From contig DKVF01000018.1 of the NCBI GenBank assembly GCA_002491065.1, forward strand, positions 22,056 to 32,302: 10,247 nt of DNA, given 5' to 3'. A program made the position numbers and the translations under genes. Below are positions 1-6,272 of the stretch, piece after piece. The notes under the pieces are model-generated. The model saw only the letters and a program-made list of their open reading frames with translations, was not told the DNA's origin and searched no databases. This stretch comes from Peptococcaceae bacterium UBA7185. GTDB taxonomy: Bacteria > Bacillota > Peptococcia > Peptococcales > Peptococcaceae. The stretch's first letter is position 1; every line of letters begins with the position of its first letter.

Positions 1-29
1 CAGCGGTTCGATCCCGCTTATCTCCACCA
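1..29 (+). tRNA. tRNA 3' end, probably tRNA-Ala (partial)
   Basis: Only the T arm and the 3' half of the acceptor stem are inside the window. A 5-bp T stem (2-6 with 14-18) encloses the loop TTCGATC. The 3' acceptor strand TATCTCC, discriminator A26 and an encoded CCA (27-29) follow. The implied 5' acceptor strand is GGRGATA. The sequence from the T arm onward closely resembles Firmicute tRNA-Ala genes. The anticodon lies outside the window, so the identity is an inference from the T arm, acceptor and discriminator only. Confidence 0.85.
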
Positions 30-36
30 AATGTAA

Positions 37-76
37 AAAATCCGCTTAACTGATACGGTTGAGCGGATTTTTTTAT
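37..76 (+). terminator. Rho-independent terminator after the tRNA
   Basis: A 12-bp stem (39-50 with 58-69, one G-T wobble at 47/61) with a 7-nt loop runs directly into a T-rich tract at 68-74. It starts about 10 nt after the tRNA CCA end, so it most likely ends the tRNA (or rRNA-tRNA) transcript. Confidence 0.85.
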
Positions 77-82
77 TATTCA

Positions 83-136
83 ATAAAGGGATATGACTCC
101 ATCATCTGCTTTGATGCTGAAACCATATCCCTTTAT
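83..136. repeat. Perfect 13-bp inverted repeat with nested hairpin
   Basis: The arms ATAAAGGGATATG (83-95) and CATATCCCTTTAT (124-136) are perfectly complementary. The 28-nt loop contains a further 4-bp stem, CATC (103-106) with GATG (113-116). No uninterrupted U tract follows the stem on either strand, although T-rich sequence (141-152) lies a little beyond it on the + strand. It sits between the tRNA terminator and the end of the convergent rubredoxin gene. It may be a 3'-end or processing hairpin for the rubredoxin mRNA, or a small mobile repeat; the sequence does not decide between them. Confidence 0.6.
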
Positions 137-205
137 CATGTATTTGTTTTTTAACGATAGTCTCTAAACACTATTCATAGCCAGAGAAAAATCTATGCTG
201 CAAAC

Positions 206-361
206 TCAGTGTTTATAAAACTCGCTTTTTCCCAAACCACATACTGGGCAAACCCAGTCTTCCGGCAGATCTGCAAATGCAGTTCCCGGAGCGATACCAG
301 CCTCAATATCTCCATCAGCGGGATCATAAATATATCCGCATGGGCATTCATATTTATCCAT
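206..361 (-). CDS. Rubredoxin
   Basis: A 51-residue protein with the standard rubredoxin layout: an N-terminal iron knuckle followed by GYIYDP, then the PGTAFADLPEDWVCPVCG block carrying the second knuckle (C38, C41). Rubredoxins are small cytosolic one-electron carriers with a single iron held by four cysteines. In anaerobes they feed superoxide reductase, rubrerythrin and related enzymes. The first knuckle reads C6-P-C8-G, with one residue between the cysteines where the family usually has two. The ATG at 361 is preceded by a modest ribosome binding site (GGGAAG), and an extended -10 promoter lies just upstream. The gene appears monocistronic and converges with the tRNA. No partner gene lies beside it, so its redox partner is unknown. 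Confidence 0.93.
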   Translation of the reverse strand: MDKYECPCGYIYDPADGDIEAGIAPGTAFADLPEDWVCPVCGLGKSEFYKH

Positions 362-395
362 TTTTTCACTTCCCATCTTTTTTAATTATATTATT

Positions 396-404
396 ATTAT
401 ACCA
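396..404 (-). promoter_or_regulatory. Extended -10 promoter of the rubredoxin gene
   Basis: The minus strand reads TGGTATAAT, a perfect -10 hexamer with the upstream TG of extended -10 promoters. It lies about 35 bp before the rubredoxin ATG. No good -35 hexamer is seen at 16-18 bp, which extended -10 promoters can tolerate. Confidence 0.6.
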
Positions 405-514
405 CAAACAGGCATGCTTTAAACAATGTTTCTTGTGTTTTCTCAAGTCATAAATCACCGAAAAGTCACTTTCTATTTTTCCTGTAAAATTTAGAAATAC
501 GTAGATCTGGCATT

Positions 515-1444
515 TCATAAGGTTTCCTTTGGCTGGGAATCGTCAAATCGCAGCGTTTTCATCAGGAGATTTTCTCCGCATTTCGTATTGCTGAAAATTT
601 TCTGCGTCTGTGCTAAATATTCTGCTGGTTCACGCATAGCTGGACTATAATGGGTCAGCCACAATTCCCGCACATGACCTTGCTGCGCCATGGTTGCCGC
701 TTCAGAAAAAATCATATGTCCCTTTTCCGCCGCACCGCTTTGCTTTTCTTCATCACCATATAGCCCTTCCGCTACAAAAAGATCGCTGCCTTGAGCCAGC
801 CGGACCAATTCGCCGCTGGGACGACAGTCTGTAGCATAGGTCAGTTTTAATCCTCGCCTTGATACCCCCAACACATCTTGGGGATAATATGTGCGCCCTT
901 CGTAAGTAATGATTTCTCCATGCTGTAAAGGCGCCCAATATTGTACAGGAATCTGTAACTGCTGCGCTTTGGCCACATCAAACTTTCCCGCCCTCGGCAA
1001 GGATAAACTGTAAGCCAGACAAGAAACCCTGTGCTCTACCGGCAGCGCCTGTACCTGCAGATTGCCCAGCTGAAATTGATACCCCAGTTCTGCTACATCA
1101 TGACAATGTACTTCAAATGGCAGTTGCGGACAAACAACCAGCAATCCATCCAGAATCTGCTGTAAACCCGGATTCCCCCAGATATGCACAGGCTCTGTCC
1201 GACCATTGTTTCCCATGGTCATAAAAAGCCCAGGCAAACCCACCACATGATCTCCGTGAAAATGCGTAATCAAAATATGGTCAATCCGCTTCACACTCCA
1301 ACCGCACAAATGCAGCGCCACCTGCGTACCTTCCCCACAATCTATCAAAACGCTGCTGCCATTTTCCCGCAGCAAAAGCGATGTCAAAAATCGGTCCGGC
1401 AATGGCAGCATTCCACCGCATCCCAACAAACATACCTCTAACAT
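515..1444 (-). CDS. rnz: Ribonuclease Z (tRNA 3'-processing endonuclease)
   Basis: A 309-residue metallo-beta-lactamase-fold nuclease that cuts tRNA precursors after the discriminator base to remove 3' trailers. The zinc-binding signature HFHGDH is at 61-66. Other likely ligands are H138 (VEHRV), D206 (ATDCRP), H243 (GHMIFSEAA) and H265 (LTHYSP). The N-terminal block ends in the family motif IDCGEGTQ (34-41). The AGKFDVAKAQQLQIP region (about 152-166) matches the arm-proximal segment of RNase Z proteins. Length is normal for the short, homodimeric form. The ATG overlaps the end of coaX by 7 nt (ATGTTAG), which suggests translational coupling, and an AGGGTGG ribosome binding site lies inside coaX. 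No clear terminator follows. The nearby tRNA ends in an encoded CCA, a class that may not need this enzyme. Confidence 0.95.
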   Translation of the reverse strand: MLEVCLLGCGGMLPLPDRFLTSLLLRENGSSVLIDCGEGTQVALHLCGWSVKRIDHILITHFHGDHVVGLPGLFMTMGNNGRTEPVHIWGNPGLQQILDGLLVVCPQLPFEVHCHDVAELGYQFQLGNLQVQALPVEHRVSCLAYSLSLPRAGKFDVAKAQQLQIPVQYWAPLQHGEIITYEGRTYYPQDVLGVSRRGLKLTYATDCRPSGELVRLAQGSDLFVAEGLYGDEEKQSGAAEKGHMIFSEAATMAQQGHVRELWLTHYSPAMREPAEYLAQTQKIFSNTKCGENLLMKTLRFDDSQPKETL

Positions 1445-2250
1445 GATGCGCCACCCTTTTCTGCTCGACTGTGCAGTTTCTTATTTTTTTCATATAAAAT
1501 GTGCAGACCCTGCAGCGTCAGCATTTGATTTACTTCCTGTATGGTTTCCGAATTGGCGTAAATCAATTCAGCCAATCCACCGGTCGCAATCACTTTTATC
1601 TGCTGCAGCGGCATCCCCAACTCATCTGCAATTCGATGTACCATACCGTCTACCAAACCGCAATACCCGTAAAGTAAACCAGATTGAATGGCATTGCTGG
1701 TGTTGCGCCCAATCACATGCTCTGGAATGCTCATCTCCACCTTAGGCAACTGCGCCGTTTTTTCCACCAACGCATTCATGGAAATGCCAATGCCTGGAGC
1801 AATGGCACCTCCCAAATATTCACCTTTTTCATTTACTACACAAAAGGTAGTGGCCGTGCCGAAATCCAAAATAATCAACGGCGCGCCATACTGTTCAATG
1901 GCCGCTACCGCATTGACAATCCGGTCGGCACCTACTTCTTTGGGATTCTCATAACGAATAGGCATGCCTGTTTTTAAGCCATTGCCCACAATCATGGGCG
2001 TTAACTGAAAATAATATTCACACATCAGTTTTATGATATCTGTCAAATTCGGCACTACGGAAGATATAATGATATCTGTCACGTCTTTCCGCTGCAAATG
2101 CCGACTCTGAAAAAACTGCTCCAACAATAACCCGTATTCATCAAAGGTTTTCTGACGGTCACTGGCTACCCGCCAGTCCGCCAACAGTTTGTCCTGCTGA
2201 AATACCCCTATCACGATATTTGTATTTCCAATATCAAATGCCAATAACAC
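1438..2250 (-). CDS. coaX: Type III pantothenate kinase
   Basis: This 270-residue kinase phosphorylates pantothenate to 4'-phosphopantothenate, the first step of coenzyme A synthesis, in the cytosol. It belongs to the ASKHA fold rather than to the CoaA family. Diagnostic motifs are D6-x-GNTN (phosphate loop, 6-11), GADR (107-110, with D109 as the likely catalytic base), DFGTATTF (129-136), GGAIAPGI (148-155) and ATGG (222-225). The length is typical. The start is a GTG at 2250, with AGAGG upstream and an in-frame TGA just before it, so no longer form is possible. It begins 6 nt after the stop of the ECF S-component gene and overlaps rnz by 7 nt, so the three genes form a tight operon. Type III enzymes are generally not feedback-inhibited by CoA, which would leave control to uptake or expression. 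Confidence 0.96.
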   Translation of the reverse strand: MLLAFDIGNTNIVIGVFQQDKLLADWRVASDRQKTFDEYGLLLEQFFQSRHLQRKDVTDIIISSVVPNLTDIIKLMCEYYFQLTPMIVGNGLKTGMPIRYENPKEVGADRIVNAVAAIEQYGAPLIILDFGTATTFCVVNEKGEYLGGAIAPGIGISMNALVEKTAQLPKVEMSIPEHVIGRNTSNAIQSGLLYGYCGLVDGMVHRIADELGMPLQQIKVIATGGLAELIYANSETIQEVNQMLTLQGLHILYEKNKKLHSRAEKGGASC

Positions 2251-2256
2251 TCTTCA

Positions 2257-2811
2257 TCATCCTCTGCGCGCAAACGCTTTATTCAGGACAACAATTAAAA
2301 TTACCGCCAGAACCATTTCAAAGGGCATCTGTGTCACCATGACAGTAAGGGAAGCTGCCCATGGCATATAGCCAATCAGGCTGGCCAATCCCAAATACCC
2401 AATGGTATTGGTTAGTGTTCCCACAATAGCCGCCGCTGCTGCGCCGATGTTAGAGCGACGGAACAGTGCAAACGTATAGTAAGAGGTCACACCAATCAAA
2501 ATGCGGGGCAAAATCCGCACAATGGGGTCTGCCGGAATCGCGCCTACCGGTGTCATAAAACTATACAGACCGAAAATGAATCCAGTGAAAGCGCCGACCA
2601 CCGGTCCTTCCAAAATAGCCGCCAGAATTACCGGAACATGCATAATTGTAGCTCGTCCTGCCAGTGTAGGCATGGGAATCATACCCAAACCCGTTACACT
2701 GAGAACTATCGCTACTGCCCCCAGCATCCCTGCTACAGCCATTTTTCTGGTAGAAATTCTTTGTCCTGTTGTGTTGCGTGTTGCTTTGTTTTCTGTTTGT
2801 ACTTCCTGCAT
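2257..2811 (-). CDS. ECF transporter S component, probably for pantothenate (PanT-like)
   Basis: A 184-residue integral membrane protein of the ECF S-component type. It has a short polar N-terminus (1-23), then about six hydrophobic segments starting at MAVAGMLGA (24-32). The region ATIMHVPVILAAILEGPVVG (54-73) is typical of the vitamin-binding S subunits. S components bind a substrate and use a shared EcfA-A'-T energising module, which is not in this window. The substrate is inferred from coaX directly downstream, which phosphorylates pantothenate. I chose the ATG at 2811 because GAGGTGAG sits 4 nt before it. An in-frame ATG at 2880 would add 23 residues but has only a weak AGGA. A promoter and a structured leader of about 240 nt precede the gene. 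Folate or another vitamin cannot be excluded. Confidence 0.85.
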   Translation of the reverse strand: MQEVQTENKATRNTTGQRISTRKMAVAGMLGAVAIVLSVTGLGMIPMPTLAGRATIMHVPVILAAILEGPVVGAFTGFIFGLYSFMTPVGAIPADPIVRILPRILIGVTSYYTFALFRRSNIGAAAAAIVGTLTNTIGYLGLASLIGYMPWAASLTVMVTQMPFEMVLAVILIVVLNKAFARRG

Positions 2812-3051
2812 ACATCTCACCTCATTTGATTTTTTGCGGTAAAGCCCAAATGAAGTAAAGAAAAAAGAGCTGTCATGCATCGTAATCCTGAAACACTTTT
2901 ATGTTTCCCCTGCGCTCCGGATGACATCGCATAACAACTCCACCATATTCTTTCCTGTCATCCATCCCAGTCTTTCGCAGATCTAGGTGGCTCTCCCAAA
3001 TTGTTCTTACTGAAGAAGTTTCTCCTGTAGGGCTCCAGGCTCCCACGGATT
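2812..3051 (-). promoter_or_regulatory. Structured 5' leader, candidate cis-regulatory RNA
   Basis: About 240 nt lie between the predicted transcription start and the S-component ATG, much longer than the other 5' UTRs here. Visible helices (minus-strand RNA): CUGCG (2976-2980) with CGCAG (2910-2914); GGAUGACA (2956-2963) with UGUCAUCC (2919-2926), 8 bp; GAAACA (2902-2907) with UGUUUC (2890-2895). A 9-bp stem (2847-2855 with 2820-2828) sequesters GAGG of the ribosome binding site. The segment UGUCAU (2921-2926) can instead pair with AUGACA (2871-2876), and GGAGC (2914-2918) can pair with GCUCU running into six U (2861-2870). The pairings compete, as expected of a switch. I could not match it to TPP, FMN, cobalamin, SAM, lysine, THF, T-box or fluoride consensus features. 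Folding is by eye only. Confidence 0.55.
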
Positions 3052-3057
3052 GTTTTC

Positions 3058-3087
3058 ATTATACACTAGTCGGCGGCTTATGGTCAA
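3058..3087 (-). promoter_or_regulatory. Sigma-A-type promoter for the S component-coaX-rnz unit
   Basis: On the minus strand TTGACC (3082-3087) and TATAAT (3058-3063) are separated by 18 bp. The -10 hexamer overlaps the TAA stop of the upstream carboxypeptidase gene. The predicted start of transcription is near 3051. This separates the pantothenate unit from the phosphorylase-carboxypeptidase unit, although read-through from upstream remains possible. Confidence 0.7.
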
Positions 3088-3967
3088 CATATTTCACCAC
3101 ATATTCTTCCAGACAGGTTATTCCTAATTCGTGCATTCTATTGGACACTTCCTTACCCACATAGGTAATATGCCATGGTTCATACTTATATCCAGTCAAT
3201 GGCACAATATCTTCCTGATAGCGCACGATAAAACCATATTTATAGCAGTTTTCCTTTACCCATGGGCCTTCCGGTGTATTCACAAAATCATTGAGCGAAC
3301 CGAAGGAGCCACACAGATCAATGGCTCTGCCCGTCTGATGCTCACTGTGTCCAGGCCGCGCACTATAGGTGTCCACTCGCGCTACGTTGCCGCCTTCCTG
3401 TTGCAGATATCCCTGATAAAGTCGATTCTGCAACGCATAAGAACGATATGCAGATGCAGCGTAAAGAGATAGCCCTTCCTTTCGCGCATCCCCGGCCATT
3501 TCCTTGTAAGCTGCGCAGGTATCCTTTGTGGCAGGTTTCCCCGACGGCAGTTTTGTCAAATCCGCCGGTACATAGTCAACGGGCAGTTGATAATATTTAT
3601 TGACCAGCAAAGGCATCGCTTCTGTATCTGTCACCGACTGGATAGCGGCATAAAATTCGCCGTCCAGTCCGGCATTCACGCGCCACACCACATCCTCAGG
3701 CGACAGCGTCTCATTTGCTGCCTGGTAAGCTTCATAACGCTCCTGTTTATCCGCTTCATAATAATACAGTGCTTTGTATGGATTTTTTTCAAAAATAGCA
3801 AGGGCAGGAATGGCATGATCCAACGGCGGCGGCAATTCATCTGATACCAGGTTGGCACCGGCTATGGCTACAGCCAGCACCGTTGCAGTCACTGCCGCAA
3901 CAGCCAGCATAACTCTACCCTTCTGTAGTCCCTTTGTCCACCTGATTTCTGCAGCTAATTGCATCAT
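3059..3967 (-). CDS. D-alanyl-D-alanine carboxypeptidase, VanY type (peptidase M15B), membrane-anchored
   Basis: A 302-residue protein with one N-terminal hydrophobic segment (about 19-41), probably an uncleaved anchor or signal, so the enzyme domain faces outward. The C-terminal half is an M15B zinc peptidase: SAYRSY (172-177), GHSEHQTGRAID (206-217) giving ligands H210 and D217, and EPWH (263-266) with E263 as likely catalytic base and H266 as third ligand. These enzymes remove the terminal D-Ala from peptidoglycan stem peptides. Residues 45-150 contain PVDYVPADL, a common lead-in of the family. I start at the ATG at 3967, 8 nt after AGGAG; a GTG at 3976 would add three residues but overlaps the ribosome binding site. 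It follows the phosphorylase gene by 12 nt and is probably cotranscribed. No vanRS, vanHAX or other resistance genes accompany it, so a housekeeping wall role is more likely than glycopeptide resistance. Confidence 0.9.
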   Translation of the reverse strand: MMQLAAEIRWTKGLQKGRVMLAVAAVTATVLAVAIAGANLVSDELPPPLDHAIPALAIFEKNPYKALYYYEADKQERYEAYQAANETLSPEDVVWRVNAGLDGEFYAAIQSVTDTEAMPLLVNKYYQLPVDYVPADLTKLPSGKPATKDTCAAYKEMAGDARKEGLSLYAASAYRSYALQNRLYQGYLQQEGGNVARVDTYSARPGHSEHQTGRAIDLCGSFGSLNDFVNTPEGPWVKENCYKYGFIVRYQEDIVPLTGYKYEPWHITYVGKEVSNRMHELGITCLEEYVVKYVDHKPPTSV

Positions 3968-3979
3968 TCTACCCACTCC

Positions 3980-4801
3980 TTACAATTTTCTCACAATCCG
4001 CGTAACTAACGCCTGAAATGCAGCGCCCGATTTTTCTCCGGTGAGCAAAACTTCTTCCTCCGTAAGCGGTTGATCCAAAATACCGGCGGCCATATTGGTA
4101 ATGCAGGAAATTCCCAACACATTGATTCCGCAGTGATTTGCCGCAATTGTTTCCGGCACTGTAGACATCCCCACTGCGCTGGCACCCCAGGAACGAAACA
4201 TTTTGATTTCCGCAGGGGTTTCATAGCTTGGCCCAGTTGTCGCCACATAAACGCCTTGCTGCAAATTTTGCCCCAGCTCCTGTGCCGCTTCCAATGCAAT
4301 CTTTCGCAAGGACGGTTGATAGGCATAGCTCATATCGCAAAAGCGCACGCCGAATGCATCTTCATTCGGACCCATCAGCGGATTTTTCCCCATAAAATTA
4401 ATGTGGTCGGTAATCAGCATTAAATCGCCTGGCGCAAAATCCAGATTGATTCCCCCGGCTGCATTGGACAGCAGCAAATTTTTTACTCCCAAGCGCGCCA
4501 TAACCCGCACTGGATACGTAATTTCCTCCATACTATATCCCTCATAGTAATGCAGTCTTCCCTGCATGCACACCACTTCTTTGCCATCTAACAGGCCAAA
4601 TAATAATCGCCCGTTATGCCCCGGAGCTGTACTGGATTTCCAGTGAGGCAGTTCCTTATAGTTAATTGCATCCACGTGCTGCAGCTGCTCTCCCAGCTGT
4701 CCCAAACCTGATCCCAACACAATAGCAATCTCCGGCTTGTACCCTGTTTTCGAGCGAATATACGCTACTGTTTCTTCTGTCTGCTGTAATAACTGACTCA
4801 T
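3980..4801 (-). CDS. punA: Purine-nucleoside phosphorylase, trimeric class (inosine/guanosine type)
   Basis: A 273-residue cytosolic enzyme that splits purine nucleosides with phosphate into free base and ribose 1-phosphate (salvage). Signature segments in order: VLGSGLG (28-34) and GHNG (61-64) for phosphate and ribose, RLHYYEGY (82-89), SNAAGG (112-117), TGPSYETPAEI (189-199), GMSTVPE (211-217) and TNMAAG (235-240). E194 and N236 correspond to the base-contacting Glu and Asn of the trimeric 6-oxopurine enzymes, which points to inosine and guanosine rather than adenosine. Length fits the PunA/PupG class, not hexameric DeoD. The ATG at 4801 follows a strong AGGAGG by 6 nt. It heads a two-gene unit with the carboxypeptidase and is divergent from the CLC gene. 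Confidence 0.95.
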   Translation of the reverse strand: MSQLLQQTEETVAYIRSKTGYKPEIAIVLGSGLGQLGEQLQHVDAINYKELPHWKSSTAPGHNGRLLFGLLDGKEVVCMQGRLHYYEGYSMEEITYPVRVMARLGVKNLLLSNAAGGINLDFAPGDLMLITDHINFMGKNPLMGPNEDAFGVRFCDMSYAYQPSLRKIALEAAQELGQNLQQGVYVATTGPSYETPAEIKMFRSWGASAVGMSTVPETIAANHCGINVLGISCITNMAAGILDQPLTEEEVLLTGEKSGAAFQALVTRIVRKL

Positions 4802-4835
4802 AAAATTCCTCCTCTGTTTTGCTTCATCTATATGT

Positions 4836-4865
4836 ATTGTACCTTATTGCCCGCGTTCCTGCCAG
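4836..4865 (-). promoter_or_regulatory. Probable promoter of the purine nucleoside phosphorylase gene
   Basis: On the minus strand TACAAT (4836-4841) is preceded at 18 bp by CTGGCA (4860-4865), a 4/6 match to the -35 consensus. The predicted transcript starts about 30 nt before the ATG. The -35 match is weak, so the exact element is uncertain. Confidence 0.45.
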
Positions 4866-4902
4866 TATTGAAAAAATATTCCGCAAAATTTTTCTCAAGC
4901 TG

Positions 4903-4931
4903 TTGATTCTGCTCCCCAATCCCGCTATACT
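4903..4931 (+). promoter_or_regulatory. Sigma-A-type promoter of the CLC antiporter gene
   Basis: TTGATT (4903-4908) and TATACT (4926-4931) are spaced by 17 bp, a good match to consensus. The 5' UTR would be only about 33 nt, ending in an AGAGAGG ribosome binding site 7 nt before the ATG. That leaves no room for a fluoride or other riboswitch. Confidence 0.7.
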
Positions 4932-4970
4932 GAAAGCAATATCAAATTTTTCGAAAAGAGAGGATTTCTC

Positions 4971-6257
4971 ATGCTGCCCCAGCCAGACTGGAACACAATC
5001 AAAAAAAAATTACATTTTCAATTAAACTATAGCAGCCTTTACGTCACATGGTTTTTGCGTTGGCTGATTTTCGGCGCAATCACCGGCGTAGTCTGCGGTT
5101 TGGCAGGCGCCGCCTTTCTCGTCAGTATCAATTGGGTTACCGCCGCCCGCCAAGCCAACGACTGGCTTATTCTTCTTTTGCCCTTTGCCGGTTTGCTGAT
5201 CGTGTTTACCTATCACCGTGCAGGATTTCGACAGGACCCTGGCACCAATCTGGTGCTGGCTTCTATACAGTCCAAACAGCACATTCCCATCCGCATGGCG
5301 CCTCTGATTTTTTTCGGCGCTGTCATCACCCATCTCTGTGGCGGTTCCGCCGGTCGAGAGGGAGCCGCTCTGCAAATCGGCGGCAGTATTGGAGAAGCGC
5401 TGGGACGATTGTTCCGGCTCCACGATACCGATATCAATATCATCGTAATTTGCGGCATGAGTGCGGTATTTGCCTCTTTATTTGGTACGCCCATCGCCGC
5501 TACAGTATTCAGCATGGAGGTCATCAGCGTCGGCGTGATTCATTACAGTGCATTTGTACCCTGTATCGTTTCTGCCTCCATAGCCTATGGAATTATCCAA
5601 AAACTGCACATCAGCAGTTCTATTTTTCCGCAGATCTATGCGCCGGAATTCACCGTCTTTTTATTTATCAAGGTCATTCTTCTGGCTATGCTCTGCGGTA
5701 TTGTCAGTATGCTTTTCTGTATTTCTGTTCATGGCGCAGAACATCTTTACAAAAAATATATTCCCAATGACTACCAGCGTATTTTTGTCGGTGGCTGTCT
5801 GGTGGTCGCACTGACTATGTTCAGCGGTACCCGAGCTTACAACGGGCAGGGCGCCGATATGCTGCAGCTCGCTATGACCGGCACCTGTCCACCCTTTGCA
5901 TTCTTTCTAAAAATCCTTTTTACGGCGCTTACATTGGGCGCTGGTTTCAAAGGCGGCGAAATCGTTCCCACCTTATTTGTAGGCGCCACATTGGGAAACG
6001 TGATAGCGCCGCTTTTGGGATTAGAGCCAACATTGGGCGCTGCCATCGGAATGATTTCTTTATTCTGTAGTGTCGTGAATTGCCCTCTGGCTTCTGTCTT
6101 GCTCAGTATAGAATTATTCGGGCACAGCAGCGCTCTGCTCTTTTGTATTGCCTGTGCAGTCAGCTATGTTTTCTCCGGCTACTACGGTCTATACAGCAGT
6201 CAGAAAATTATGTATGACAAACTGCACCCGCAATATATCAACACACGCTCTCACTAA
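4971..6257 (+). CDS. CLC-family anion/proton antiporter, resembling the fluoride-exporting CLC-F branch
   Basis: A 428-residue polytopic membrane protein of the ClC superfamily with about ten hydrophobic segments and no C-terminal CBS domains. The gating-glutamate motif is GGSAGREGAALQ (124-135), with E130 as the external gate. The second ion-site region reads GAGFKGGEIVP (323-333), where classical chloride CLCs have GxFxP. The first selectivity motif, GSGIP in chloride transporters, is replaced by GTNLV (91-95). These two replacements resemble the fluoride/proton antiporter (CLC-F) group, so fluoride export is the favoured role, with another anion possible. The ATG has a good ribosome binding site and its own promoter. 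The gene is divergent from the phosphorylase gene and ends 15 bp from the convergent LysR gene; no clear terminator fits between them. Confidence 0.9.
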   Translation: MLPQPDWNTIKKKLHFQLNYSSLYVTWFLRWLIFGAITGVVCGLAGAAFLVSINWVTAARQANDWLILLLPFAGLLIVFTYHRAGFRQDPGTNLVLASIQSKQHIPIRMAPLIFFGAVITHLCGGSAGREGAALQIGGSIGEALGRLFRLHDTDINIIVICGMSAVFASLFGTPIAATVFSMEVISVGVIHYSAFVPCIVSASIAYGIIQKLHISSSIFPQIYAPEFTVFLFIKVILLAMLCGIVSMLFCISVHGAEHLYKKYIPNDYQRIFVGGCLVVALTMFSGTRAYNGQGADMLQLAMTGTCPPFAFFLKILFTALTLGAGFKGGEIVPTLFVGATLGNVIAPLLGLEPTLGAAIGMISLFCSVVNCPLASVLLSIELFGHSSALLFCIACAVSYVFSGYYGLYSSQKIMYDKLHPQYINTRSH

Positions 6258-6272
6258 ATGCTGCGGCTTTGT

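Noticed and set aside
2812..2860. T-box leader suggested by UGGGCUUUACCGC
   Set aside because: It only loosely resembles the T-box consensus (the UGGN bulge sequence is wrong) and lies within the SD-sequestering loop; no convincing specifier stem was found upstream.
2812..2880. N-terminal extension of the S-component gene to an ATG at 2880
   Set aside because: The extension contains the strong GAGGTGAG ribosome binding site that serves the ATG at 2811, and the added residues do not look like family sequence.
2873..2965. A 30-codon open frame (starting MDDRKEYGG) on the minus strand inside the leader
   Set aside because: It has only a weak ribosome binding site and no recognisable sequence, and the same bases are better explained by RNA helices. 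Its stop overlaps a weak ATG at 2880, so a regulatory upstream ORF is possible, but I cannot support it.
3059..3967. Glycopeptide resistance gene vanY
   Set aside because: The domain is of the VanY type, but no vanRS, vanHAX or related genes are present and the gene follows a housekeeping purine gene, so a resistance label is not justified.
4932..4970. Fluoride riboswitch before the CLC gene
   Set aside because: The leader is too short and lacks the conserved stem and pseudoknot elements of that class.
5048..5770. A 240-codon + strand frame within the CLC gene
   Set aside because: It overlaps the CLC gene in another frame; the Arg/Ser-rich composition and lack of motifs mark it as a shadow.
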